Assembly (NCBI GenBank): GCA_028023455.1
Contig: JAQFVV010012398.1
Location: 8,144,682 to 8,208,681 of the forward strand
DNA length: 64,000 nt
Direction of reading: 5' to 3'
From: Epiperipatus broadwayi
Taxonomy: Eukaryota > Onychophora > Udeonychophora > Euonychophora > Peripatidae
The number at the start of each line of letters is the position of its first letter. Position 1 is the first letter of the stretch. The position numbers and the translations under genes are program-made. This document shows positions 12,349 to 22,757 of the stretch, piece after piece. The notes below the pieces were generated by a model. The model saw only the letters and a list, made by a program, of their open reading frames with translations, was not told where the DNA came from and made no database searches.

Positions 12349-13131
12349 CTACTTTTACACCTAAGAGCTTTTACTATCCCAGTAATCCACAGAATGATAG
12401 ACCTCATTGCCACTGGAAGTCATCACCTAATAAACCTATGTCCCATCTCCATGGTACCCTTTTTAAAGAAGCATGATGTACAACCAGATCTTAATAACCT
12501 GCGCCCTATCTCAATGATTCCTCTATTGACAAAGATTATCGAGAGCATCATTAAAGACAAGATTCAATATAACATAATCAAACAACTTTTGCACTATCAA
12601 TTTGAAAAAAAAAGCACTTCAACATCCGACATTGTCAGCCGGTTCAGACTTCTGGTCGATCATGTGCAGAGACAAAGGAAATCCCGGCCCATTGCAATCC
12701 AGCTTGATATATCTGGGGCATTCGACTCCGTGAGAATTGATGTTCTTCTCAGTATTCTGGAACAGCTCAATGTACCACCCATATACATCCAAATGATTGA
12801 GAACCTTCTTTTCAATCGGGAAGTGTTCTTATCCCTAGATGGTCACATTGCCCCAGATTTTATGCCCTACATCTCCATCCCCCAAGGTTCTCCTCTGAGT
12901 ACACTTCTCTTTGCTTCCTATATCAATCGAATGCTGTTGAACATCGAGGCCACATTTTCTGGTATGTCTGTTCTGCTACTTAATGAGAACCTCACTCACA
13001 TCTCCTATATGGATGATGTAGTTGTGTTTCTTTTATCCCATGATGAACTGGGTAGGCTAAAACAACTTCTTGATCACCATGCCAAATTATCTGGTCTCCT
13101 TGTCAACCCAAAAAAATCAGCTATTTGGTAA
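12349..13131 (+). pseudogene. LINE reverse transcriptase domain (partial)
   Basis: An open frame runs from before the element to a TAA at 13129. Its first ~53 codons (12187-12343) are host flank read through by chance; the LINE part starts at 12344. Visible RT motifs are LRPISMIPLLTKI (finger), AIQLDISGAFDSVRI (motif A, catalytic D in LDISGAFD), YISIPQGSPLSTLLF (motif B) and HISYMDDVVVF (motif C, YMDD at 13006-13017). The conserved Asp residues are all present. YMDD in place of the more common YADD is a feature of this clade here. The stop after KKSAIW interrupts the thumb, and homology continues in frame beyond it. Confidence 0.92.
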
Positions 13132-14256
13132 ATTCTTACTGGCCAGAAGATCTTTGGTGAATTTGAAGCAGCGCCACAGAAATTTCTGGGATTTCACCTA
13201 TCAAAAACACCCACGGTGATGTGTAAACAGATACAGGACTCATTATTAGAGAAAATTGAAACCACAATCACATCTTTGTCAAAAATATACCTTTCTCTAT
13301 TTGGGAAAGTAGGCCTTTTAAATGCTCTCATTCTTCCAAAAAATAATATACTATTTGGCAGGGTTCATCCCCACCAAGGTATTCATCAACAAAGTTGAAA
13401 CTTCCTGTAGAAAACTGGGTTGGGCAGGCCGATCACCCGTAATTAGCTTGAGAATCCTCCAAAAGCCCAAAACTTTAAATGGTCTCTCACTACACTCACT
13501 AACTATATTCAACTTACAATGCACCCATAATGTACTCTACAACATCTTCAAGGAAAATGAACGTGCTCAATGCCCACTTCCGAAAAAGGGCATTCAACCT
13601 ACTGATCGGCCACCTCCCAAGGGACATGCCTTGCTCTTTCAACAGCAGATCAACTTTATCTTTGATAACATCCAACCAACATCAACCTTATTTCAAAGAA
13701 AACTTGCGTATTGGGAAGTGTTTGATGTTCTTGACCATCAAAAACAGAGGATCCCCAGCTGCCTTTCAATCAACATTCTCGAATGATAAGGATGACCAAG
13801 TTCTGGAAGTTGCCACAAAAAATCATGGACTTCCTGTTGAAATCAAACCTGCATGCCTCCCAACAAATGCCTTCCTCCACTATAAAAGGGGGCAAGATAT
13901 TGACCCTAATTGCACATTGTGTCAAAGACAGGAAGAGACTACCGATCACTTCCTCTTTGAATGCACAACTTTGATACAATTTAAGAATTCATTTTCAACA
14001 AAACATGACAAGAAATCAAATCAAAATGAACCTCAAGACAGCAATTGAAAAGGGCATATTCTCTGAGATCCAGCTTTCGGCCATAATTAACTTTTTCATC
14101 TGGGCATTGCACTGTAAGCTGGTGTTCCAGGCTGAAACCTTGAATAATATATTCACAGCATTCTGCCAAATACTAAACAAGGAAAGGGATAGAGATATGT
14201 GCACTGCTGACCCCTTCACAGCTGCACAAACTTGGGACTCCATTGCAATTGGATAG
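13132..14256 (+). pseudogene. LINE RT thumb, tail and CCHC finger, frameshifted
   Basis: After the stop at 13129 the same frame continues with QKFLGFHLSKTP and IYLSLFGKVGLLNALILPK. A shift near 13335 leads to YYLAGFIPTKVFINKVE and a GWAGRSP motif (frame 13322-13786). Another shift near 13785 leads to the finger CTLCQRQEETTDHFLFEC (C-x2-C-x8-H-x4-C, 13911-13964). A last shift near 14000 gives the tail with INFFIWALHC and TAAQTWDSIAIG, ending at TAG 14254-14256. Such a C-terminal CCHC finger follows the RT in many APE-type LINEs and is thought to bind nucleic acid. Confidence 0.88.
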
Positions 14257-14567
14257 AGCTCCCTGCAACTTTGCTGTTTATTGGGTGGCTATTGTTTTTC
14301 ATCATTTCATAAAACTGAAACATGGGTATTAATACTACCTACTAACAGCATCTCATTTTAATCTTCCCTGCTATGAACTTTAGACAAATTGGGTTTCTAT
14401 GGTCTAATTTTGGAACAACAAACAAGTCACAAATGTTTCCTGTGCAAACATTAACTCAAATATATCCTCTTTTTTTGCATGCTATTTCATAATCATTTAC
14501 TTGTTTTGTACTTTTTGGTCTGTATTTCTTTGGTCTAAGTGTACAATAAATTTGGTTTTTGAAAGAT

Positions 14568-14583
14568 AAAATAAATAAATACA
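14568..14583 (+). repeat. 3' target-site duplication of LINE (16 bp)
   Basis: Exact copy of 12328-12343. It directly follows the LINE 3' terminus and fixes the element's right boundary. Confidence 0.8.
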
Positions 14584-16401
14584 TAATCAAAATAATAACA
14601 TTAAATCCTAAATAATTTCCAAAAATAAAAATACAATCTAATTATAACTAGCAATTTAAATGCTACTGTTGATAATTATTTATATACATATACACTCATG
14701 AATTTATATATATATCCATTGCTATTACAAAGTCTCACCATCACACAACAAAGCACATATCACAATAAATAAATAAAAATGAACCAAATAACAATAATAA
14801 CAATTAACAACAAGAACAACCTATATACAAATCCTTATGTAAAACCAAATCAAAGAGATTTTTTTAAAACCTAAATGGCACTTTAATGGAAAGGATGGAT
14901 ATTCCATCCCTTACATTATATATATATATATGAAAAGTGAATGGAGATTATTAAATTAATCCATCTATAAAATAACTATCTAAATTCTTCTCACTGCATT
15001 TAGAAAACTAAAGAATAGATTGTTCTATCAATTATAATGCCTTTCAATGTAAATAAAGCCAAATTTTTCCAAATATGTTGAAATTTTTGAATGAAATTAA
15101 TATTAATGCAAATATTTACATTTGTCATAAATATTCATTCCACTACAAGATTTCAACAGGCTTGGCAAAACTTAACTTTATTTAAATCAAAAGCATAAAA
15201 GTGGATTGCCTCTATTCTTCAGTTTATATTTTTATAGTCACTGTATTCTTATAAATATCTAAAGCTGTGCAAAATTATATAATATATATAAAGTAAATAT
15301 TTAAATGTATATAACTTACTTATACAGAGAATATTGATAATTATTTACATGATTTTTAAGAAAAGAAATCGTATATTTAATTTACATAAATATATACTTT
15401 AATTTTTCAGATGCTATTCCTCTTGAAGTGGCATTGACATACATTTGGGATCAAAGTGATTTAATCATGATTATCTGTTGCATTAATTTCATCTCAAAAA
15501 CTAAAATCTGTTTTGATTGAGTTTAATTCTAACTAAAATGTTTAGATGTCAGCATTTTTCAATAATAAAAAAACAATTTATAATGTCAATAACTTCAATC
15601 TTCCTAATTGATTTATTAGTATAGATGTATGATTTTGGCTTTCATGAGATTGGAAAATGCAGCTTTATATATAATTTATTTACTGATTTATTTTTAGTTT
15701 TGTAAAATTAAATTAAATATTTGTTTTTCAGATGATGTTGACATTTAACTTCTATTTGAGTGTTATTGCTTTTTAAGAAAAATTAATAATCTGAAACTTT
15801 ACCAATATCAAACAGAAAATACCTGCTGTTAAACAATGTAAATACATTTATTTTATAAACAAAATGTTTTTATTTAATGTGATGCACTAAAAACCAAAAA
15901 AAATATTTTTTATTATATTTTTTGTTATATATAACTTAAAATAAGTATTTTATAAAATATTTTTTAAATATATTATTTTTTATTTTTTAATATTCAATAA
16001 TTTTACATTGGGTGGTTTATATTTAAATTTAAAAACTACAATATCAAAGCAATGCCATTATATTTCTAGTATTTGAAATAAAATTTGGATGCCTTAATAA
16101 GTGTTTACAAAATTTTTGTGCTTATGAAGGCAGTATTTAAACATTCAAGTTTTAGTTCAACAATTAAGAGAAAATGTTATCATTCTTTTTTTTTCTTTAA
16201 TTAATAGTAAATACTTTTTAGTGAATTAGGATTGAAATTCAATGAAAGCATATTTTTGAAAAATATTCTGCTATATATTGTGTCTCTGTGAAACTTACTA
16301 ATCTACCATCAATGTGGTTTGAAATTCAGCCTACTAATATTGTTAGACTGAATGAATACCTAAACAATCCTGAAATGTTGCATTGTCAATATCTGATACA
16401 T
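14584..16401. other. AT-rich spacer, nothing recognised
   Basis: AT-rich, with short A/T runs and TA microsatellite-like stretches. No coding signal, tRNA-like sequence or clear repeat. Confidence 0.55.
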
Positions 16402-16636
16402 GTTTTATAATGAGCTTTAATAGCTCTTAATAAGCTTTTCCAAATATTTTTATCCCAGACCAATTTCTAGCTTTGGCTTTCCTCACTGAGGTACTAGGAT
16501 ATTCAGACATTAGATTTAAAATTACCAGCTCAAATCCAGCATTTATCTAATAGTAAGCTATTAAGTAGAAAATCTGAAATTTGGATAGGGTTATTCAGAA
16601 AAACTTGTTAAGAGCTATTAAAGCTCATTACAGAAC
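16402..16636. repeat. MITE-like element with ~39-bp terminal inverted repeats
   Basis: The left end (16402-16440), including AATGAGCTTTAATAGCTCTT, is the reverse complement of the right end (16598-16636) with about four mismatches. The inner sequence also shows weak complementarity (CCAAATATTTTTATCCC against the complement of GAAATTTGGATAGGG). At 235 bp with long terminal inverted repeats and no ORF it fits a MITE. No TSD can be assigned with confidence. Confidence 0.75.
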
Positions 16637-17095
16637 ATTTGTGGTACAAACTTATTAAATTAAGTCACATGATTCATCACTTGATTTCTTTGCAAATATT
16701 TGACATATGTACAAAATTTGAAAAAAATTCTTTAATAGAAGTATGCTAAAATTGGTAACAACATTTATCCAAATAAACAAACAACAAACAGTATTTTTAA
16801 GTTAAATAGAAGTATTTAAAATTGTTCATTATCAAGAACATTACCATTAATTTTTGTTGTTGTTTTTTGTAATCATAAATAAAATTTTAATATTTTAAAA
16901 AATAAATTTCATTATATGGACACATTTTTTACCAAAATTTGTCTTGCCAATAAAAAGCTAATAGAGAACAATTTTTATTTAGAAAACAGTTTTAGACTGA
17001 AGGCTAAGCATGAAATCTTTTGGTTTCATTTTTTATTTTTGTTTATCATTCTTTATCGTTATTTTCAAAGTTGATACATTATTTTAAAGATTGCT
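16637..17095. other. AT-rich spacer, nothing recognised
   Basis: AT-rich sequence with poly-T runs. No coding or repeat signal. Confidence 0.5.
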
Positions 17096-17720
17096 TTTTA
17101 TTTTATTAAATGCTTTTATTTAAATAATAATATATGTTTGTTTGTAAACTATTATAATCACTTTTATTATTTAACTTAGAATAAAATTTTAAAATCAAGG
17201 TTTAGTAAATTTAAATTCAATAGAATTGTTTCAAATTCATCAAGCAATATGGGAGTACAGTATTTTAGGTAGGTGATGTTGTTTCTTAAATCTGCCCCAG
17301 TGGGTGGGAAAATTTTGAATATTTTGATATCAAATTTGCAATTCATTTTTAGAACTTTAATATATTTTAAGTAAGGCTCATATGTATAGAGATTGTTTTT
17401 GATTTTAATTTAAAGTTATAAAAACATTTTAAAATAGAGATTTAATAGATTTAAATGCAATATAATTTGTCAAAATTTTGTAGATTTTTTAAAAATCATG
17501 ATCAAAGTGATAGGACACTATAATGTAATATTTTTGGTGGGTGACTAGTTTTTTTACATAAGAAACATTGGGTGGGAAATTTTTGAATATTTTATTATCA
17601 AATTTAAAAATTGTTCTTAGAACTTCAATATATTTTCTTGGTTTCAATTACAAGCTTCATTTAAATTAGAATAAAGTAAATTTAATTTACAATATAGTTT
17701 TGTAATTTTTTTTTCAAATA
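17096..17720. repeat. Diverged tandem repeat, ~268-bp unit, two copies plus a partial
   Basis: The motif GGGTGGGAAAATTTTGAATA at 17302 recurs as GGGTGGGAAATTTTTGAATA at 17570, a period of 268 bp. Flanking blocks also repeat: TTAGAACTTTAATATATTTT against TTAGAACTTCAATATATTTT, and TTTAGTAAATTTAAATTCAA against TTTAATAGATTTAAATGCAA. A further partial start follows at about 17645-17720. Substitutions and small indels are frequent, so the array is old. Confidence 0.8.
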
Positions 17721-17759
17721 AAAAAAAAAGTTAAACATTTTTCAACAAAGAAATATCTT

Positions 17760-17890
17760 GATATTTTATACTAATTAGTGCTTTATTATACACATATTAA
17801 GTATGATATATACATAAAAAGTATACATATTAATGGAGAAATATCTAGTGATATATAAACCATAAATGTCAAATCAGTTTAAAATAAAAT
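17760..17890. repeat. Left copy of a ~90-bp repeat flanking the 18-21 kb cluster
   Basis: The block with AAATATCTAGTGATATATA followed by AAATGTCAAATC-GTTTA matches a block at about 21262-21360 (AAATATCTAGTGATATATAT, then AAGTGTCAAATCGATTTA). The two bracket the inverted repeat cluster and RTE relic, so they are either part of the same composite repeat or remnants of the insertion target. Confidence 0.55.
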
Positions 17891-18034
17891 CATACATATT
17901 AAACAAAGTTTATTTACAATATAATTTTAGTAAAAAAAAAATTTACAAATAAAAATTTCCATTCAAAAGCAAAAATATTATATACTTTTTGCTTAAAAAG
18001 ATATTTTCATATTTTTAATCACTGTGATTTATTA

Positions 18035-18718
18035 TACATGTATATCTTAAATATAGGGATTTGAACTCACACTTTCAAGCACCCTTTAACTATCCATTCT
18101 ATCTCATACCACTGATACACATAATCACATACATGTAAAAAAGAGAAATAATCACCAATATTCATATTTCATGCTAAACCATTACTCATCAGTTGGCCCA
18201 GATTATCATCTCCCACATAATATATAATCAGTGCTTAGTTTGTATTAAGATAGCAAATCTTCATACTTTAATGGACAGGCTTCAATCCATTTCAACCTAC
18301 AACTCTTCAGTCATCCATACTATTGAAAATCTGATGATGGGAAGCCCAAATCCCATACTGATGCCAATATTATTGCCATGCTGATGTTGACCTCAAGTCA
18401 TTCTGAACCCTCATGTATAGGACCTTATCCACTTAAATACACAGAAGAGGGATGGGCAGGATGCAGGCTTAACATGTAAATATTTGAAATACAGGAACTC
18501 TTCATAAACCTGGAACCTAATTGTAAATATAGAGAATTGAACTCAGACTTTCAAGCACCCTTCATTTATCCATACTATCTCAAACCACTGATACACATTA
18601 CCACATAAATGTAAAAAATCAAAATAATCACCAATATACATATTTCATGCTAAACCAGCACTCATCCAGATTATTATCTCCCATATATATATAATCTGAT
18701 GATGGAATGCCCAAATCC
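18035..18718 (-). repeat. ~480-bp interspersed/satellite repeat, left (minus) arm
   Basis: Reads on the minus strand as one nearly complete unit (about 18530-18050) preceded by a partial unit (18718-18531). Internal landmarks on the minus strand are TGAGTTCAATTCTCTA (tRNA box-B-like), AGCATGAAATATGNATATTG and AGGCTTCAATCC's complement. The short open frame at 18193-18384 (plus strand) is a by-product of this repeat, because the same peptide pattern appears in the opposite arm at 19361-19170. Confidence 0.85.
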
Positions 18719-19558
18719 TCAGTATGGGATTTGGGCTTTCCATTATCAGATTTTCAATGGTATGGAAGCCTGAAGAGGTGGGAGTTGGAGTAGATTGAAG
18801 CCTGTCCATTAAAGTATGAAGATTTGCTATTTTAATATAAACTGAGAATTGATTTTATATATATATGTATGGGAGATGATAATCTGGACCAATTGATGAG
18901 TGCTGGTTTAGCATAAAATATGTATATTGGTGATTATTTATCTTTTCTAGGTGTATGTGGTATGTGTATCAGTGGTATGCGATTGTATGGATAGTTGAAG
19001 AGTGCTTGAAAGTCTGAGTTCAAATCTCTATACTTACAATTAGGCTCCAGGTATGTGAAGAGTGTCTGTATTTCAAATATTTACACATTAAGCCTGCATC
19101 CTGCCCATCCCTCTTATATTTATTTAAATGGATAAGGTTCAATACATGAAGAGTCAGAAGGGCTTAAGGTCAACATGGGCATATTGGCATCAGTATGGAA
19201 TTTGGGCTTATGATCATCAGATTTTTAATGGTATGGATGGCTGAAGAGTTGGAGGTTGGAATAGATTGCAGCCTGTCCATTAAGGTATGAAGATTTGGTT
19301 TCTTAATATAAACTGAGCACTGATTATATATATGTGTGTGGGAGATGATAATCTGGATCAACTGATGAGTACTGATTTAGCATGAAATATGTATATTAAT
19401 GATTATTTAGCTTTTCTACATGTATGTGGTCATGTGTATCAGTGGTATGAGATAGTATGGATAGTTTAAGGGCACTTAAATGTCTGAGTTCAACTCCCTA
19501 GATTTACAATTAGGATCCAGGTATGTAAAGAGTGTCTGTATTTCAAATATTTACATGT
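18719..19558 (+). repeat. ~480-bp interspersed/satellite repeat, right (plus) arm
   Basis: Same repeat as the left arm but on the plus strand: one full unit (about 18726-19185) followed by most of a second (19186-19558). Each carries a run like TGTGTATCAGTGGTATG...TGTCTGAGTTCAACTCCC, resembling a decayed tRNA-derived head with a box B. The array meets its mirror image at about 18719-18726, where 18693-18718 and 18727-18752 form a near-perfect 26-bp palindrome around the spacer TCAGTAT. The array is cut off at its right end by the RTE relic. Confidence 0.85.
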
Positions 19559-19569
19559 ATATTTTATGT

Positions 19570-21245
19570 ATATGAAAAGAATAATTGTAAACTAGCAAGG
19601 AAGGCTGTAGAAGAGAATAAAATTCTTAAGAGTGTAAAACAACATTTTGGTATTGGTGGGTAATTTATATCTGCTATAAAAAAGATAGAACTGATACTAA
19701 AAAAAAAGATGACATCATGAAATGGGTAGAAAAGTTCTATCAAGAATTATATGATGATAAATAACAAATACCTCCTACATTTATTATATCTTCTGAATTT
19801 CCCAGAAAAGTGAGACATGCAATTAAATCTATGAAGAAAGAAAAAGCTTCAAGTAATGATGGAATTACAATTGATATATTAAAAAAAGAGGATGAAGAAA
19901 TAGAAAGAATTTTGGCAAAGTTATATACCAAATGTCTGAATGACAAAGATGTACCAAATGATTGGAAGAATGCAGTTTTAATACTAATATTTTAAAAAGG
20001 TGATAGAGAAAATATTAGATACAGACCTATCAGCCTTTTATAAGTTTATATAAAAATTTTAACAAGATAATTACAACTTCTCTACAGAGAACTTTGGATT
20101 TCAACCAACCAAAACAACAGGCTGGATTTTAAGAGTGATTTTAGTACAGTATATCATAAGTTATAGAAAAGACCAATGAATATGAGTTGTCATTATCCAT
20201 TGGATTTTTAGATTATGGAAAGGCATTTGATTCTATAAGCATTTCGTCAGTAATTAAAGCATTGGATCATCAAGATATAGGGTATTGTTATATTCTAAAG
20301 AATATTTATAAAAATGCAACAGCAATAATTAGATTACATAATGATACTAGGAAGATTAGCATTGAGAAGAGTGTAAGACAGATTGACTCCATATATACAA
20401 AACTTTTTACAGCAGTGCTGCAAGAAATATTTTGTGAATTAAAAGGGGAAACTAAAGATGAAAAAGTAAATAAATATTATTTAAGTCATTTGGATTTTTG
20501 CAGAAGTTGAAGTTGTTTTAGCAAATAATGCTTTAGAGCTTCAGTAAATGTTGCAGGAATTATCAGATGAAAGTAGGATTAAAGATAAATGTTAAAAAGA
20601 CTAAAGTAATGTTCAATGAATTTTCTCAAAAGATGAAAATGAAGACTGATTATGATAAGTTAGAAGAAATTAACAACTACAAATACCTTGGTCAGATTAT
20701 TACTACAGATGGAAACATAATGGATAAAATTAATAATAGAATTAATCTTATTTGGAGTGCTTTTGGTAAAAATAACTTAATACCCTAAAAGGAAATATGA
20801 CTACATATTAGAAAAGGAAGATTTTTAATAAATGTATTTTACTGGGTCTTACTTATGAATCTGAGACTTGATCACTTAATAAAAGAGCAATAGAGAAACT
20901 TCAGATCACTCAAAGAAGTATGGAGAGATGCATCTTAAGAATAACAAGAAGAGATCAGTAAAAGAACAAATAGGTGTTACTGAAATCATTGAAAGAATTA
21001 AAAGAATGAAGGAAAGTTGGGCTGAACACATTGTTAGAAGAGATGATAATAGATGGACAATTGAAATCTCAAACTGGATTCCAAGAGATTGTAAAAGACC
21101 CAGAAATTGACCGCATGTGAGATGGTTGGATGAAATAAGAAAGTGTGCAGAGGTGATGTGGAGAAAAGAGACTAGAGATTGGAGAAGATAGATTGAACTT
21201 GGAAAGACATTTATTCTGCAATGGTTTGATAATGGTTGACAAATT
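19570..21245 (+). mobile_element. RTE-clade LINE relic
   Basis: A chain of short plus-strand frames reproduces, in order, RTE-type polyprotein landmarks. These are KDDIMKWVEKFYQELYDD (linker, ~19710-19760), RHAIKSMKKEKASSNDGIT (19813-19870, RT entry), DVPNDWKNAVLILI, then KGDRENIRYRPISLL, LDYGKAFDSISI (motif A, ~20205), VGLKINVKKTKVM (20570-20610), INNYKYLGQIITTDG, and the tail AEHIVRRDDNRWTIEISNW (~21021-21075) with PRDCKRPRN and ILQWFDNG. The tail (GH-x-R-x-x-DNRWT, then PR-x-x-KR) is characteristic of RTE/RTE-like endonuclease-reverse transcriptases of invertebrates. The endonuclease is absent (5' truncation) and stops and frameshifts are frequent. Confidence 0.9.
19810..20788 (+). pseudogene. 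RTE reverse transcriptase, active site lost
   Basis: Frames 19810-19995, 20187-20510 and 20567-20788 cover RT motifs 1 to D. Motif A is readable (YGKAFDSI). Where motif C (xADD) should stand, around 20480-20530, the sequence reads LDFCRS, then a stop, then VVLANNALELQ-like, so the second catalytic aspartate pair is gone. The QGD/S motif B segment is also unrecognisable; the sequence jumps from RQIDSIYTKLFTAVLQEIF to the motif C region. Clearly a dead copy. Confidence 0.85.
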
Positions 21246-21261
21246 AATCACGATGATATAT

Positions 21262-21365
21262 ACTAAATTATGATATATATGTAAAAGATATATATCAACT
21301 TATAGCAAAATATCTAGTGATATATATATATAACAATTATAAGTGTCAAATCGATTTAATGTACA
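21262..21365. repeat. Right copy of the ~90-bp repeat flanking the cluster
   Basis: Matches 17760-17890 in direct orientation through AAATATCTAGTGATATATA and GTCAAATC-GATTTA. It lies directly after the RTE relic's 3' end. Confidence 0.5.
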
Positions 21366-21405
21366 AAAGTAAAAAAATAATTGTTTTTTCAATAATGTGT
21401 TTTTA

Positions 21406-21534
21406 AATTTAATTTAAAATAAAAGTATGAGAAGAAGCTCCAGAGATAATTAAGTCAATCCCTATTTTTCCTAACAAGAGATTGACTTAATTAATCTCTG
21501 GACTCCCATCCCATGCTTTTATTTCAAGTTAAAT
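21406..21534. repeat. Hairpin-forming inverted repeat, ~55-bp arms
   Basis: The left arm 21406-21460 and right arm 21480-21534 are reverse complements with few mismatches. The core is CCAGAGATAATTAAGTCAATC against the complement of GATTGACTTAATTAATCTCTGG. The loop is only about 19 bp. No ORF. It could be a tiny MITE or a transcribed hairpin; nothing here decides between them. Confidence 0.8.
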
Positions 21535-22118
21535 CTGAACACCCCCAATTATTGGTTGAAGAAACTTATTTTTTTGTTAAAATGATTTAATGCAGAATAA
21601 CATTTTATTTTGTCAAAAACAAAATGCTTGAAAAATAATTACCAAATTAACCCTATAAACTGTTTAAAGGAATATAGTAATTAGGCAATATTATATAAAA
21701 TATATCTATTAATGTTCATTAGTGCATTCCCACTTTTTAATGTATTTTTAAGGATCTTTTTGCTTATGTTGTTACTTTAAAATACTTTAGAAATAAATAG
21801 ATGTTTTATTATTTGTTGCGTGTGTGTATATATATATAAACTTGTTGAAGTTTGTTGATTTATATACATATATTCTAATAATTTTAACATTAACATATAT
21901 AAATTATAGCTTATCAAATATGTAACATTGGTGATATAAATCTATTCATAGAACATCTGGAAACATTACTAAGATAATTCACAAATCAAATTCACAAAAA
22001 ATATTTTAAAAACATGCAAATAATAGCCATTTTTTGCATCAATGCTAATATATTATACAATGAATACTATGATACTTCACAAGTTAGATCTCCCCTCCCC
22101 CAAATTATTTATATACAC

Positions 22119-22222
22119 TTATAAATAATACCCACTTTCTTGCACTAATGCCAATCTATTTATAATGTAGTAGATTGGTATTGATATAAAAAAGTGAGAA
22201 CTATTTACAACTTTTTTTTTAA
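22119..22222. repeat. Imperfect inverted repeat, ~48-bp arms
   Basis: The left arm contains CACTTTCTTGCACTAATGCC and AATCTA. The right arm contains TAGATTGGTATTGATATA and AAAGTGAGAA, its reverse complement with several mismatches. The centre is about 8-12 bp. A weakly similar half-arm (TTTTTTGCATCAATGCTAAT) lies at about 22032-22055, suggesting a small dispersed family. Confidence 0.6.
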
Positions 22223-22616
22223 ATGATTCTTTGGTAATAATGGTTTTGGTCTTATCTGCATCTTTAAATAGAAATTTGAACTTGCATTGCTAGTAAATCA
22301 TTGATTTATATAAATACAAATAATCTCTCTGAAAGGATATATTTTGTACTAAAAAAATCAGCATATTTGAGCAATGTTCACATGCTGAGAAGAACATTAT
22401 TACACTTTATATATATATATTCAGAAACCTAATGTGCTTGTTTTAATAGCTTGATTTCTTTATTAATAATGAAAACAAAATTATTGATTCTAAATATACA
22501 AAACTACTCAGAGCTAGTCAAAACTTTTTGAATAATTTAATTAACCATATACATCTTGGTCACTAAATAATATATAATAAACTCAACATATTTTACAAAT
22601 ATGAGCAATGTTCTGT
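22223..22616. other. AT-rich spacer
   Basis: No coding or structural signal beyond A/T runs and a short TA tract. Confidence 0.5.
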
Positions 22617-22757
22617 GTGACATGGTACAATGGTAAAGTGGCAGAGTCTGGAACTTAAGGTTCAAAGACTGTGTTTGGGAGTGTGTCATTTTTGGTGCCT
22701 GAATTTCTTATGAACTTCTAAGCAATAAACTATTCAATTATTATTATATTATTAATA
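22617..22757 (+). mobile_element. tRNA-derived SINE-like copy (family with AAGCAATAAA tail), copy 1
   Basis: Begins with ACATGGTACAATGGTAAAGTGG (box A-like) followed by TTAAGGTTCAAAGACTG (box B-like, GGTTCAA). It ends with ATGAACTTCTAAGCAATAAA-CTATTCAATTATTATTAT. The tail and spacing match the copies at 26251-26382 and 62285-62400. A tRNA-like promoter plus a short unrelated body and a simple-repeat tail is the structure of a tRNA-derived SINE, transcribed by RNA polymerase III and mobilised by a LINE. Confidence 0.65.

Larger units (their letters stand above)
12344..14567 (+). mobile_element. 5'-truncated LINE copy with 16-bp TSD
   Basis: LINE homology begins immediately after the left TSD with a frame reading HLRAFTIPVIHRMIDL, which matches the minus-strand relic at 1.1-4.1 kb. 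It ends at 14567 just before the right TSD. The endonuclease and the RT N-terminus are missing: a classical 5' truncation from incomplete target-primed reverse transcription. Downstream are the RT palm, thumb and tail, the C-terminal CCHC finger and a 3' UTR of about 310 bp. The 3' end is ACAATAAATTTGG...GAAAGAT, with an AATAAA signal but no poly(A) tail. One stop and about three frameshifts kill the ORF. Confidence 0.93.

Noticed and set aside
13770-14243. Minus-strand frames opposite the LINE tail (60-75 codons)
   Set aside because: Shadows of the plus-strand LINE ORF; the CCHC finger and tail on the plus strand explain the region.
18193-18384. 63-codon frame repeated as a similar peptide at 19361-19170
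   Set aside because: Both lie in mirrored copies of the ~480-bp repeat. Similarity follows from repeat identity; there is no sign of coding constraint.
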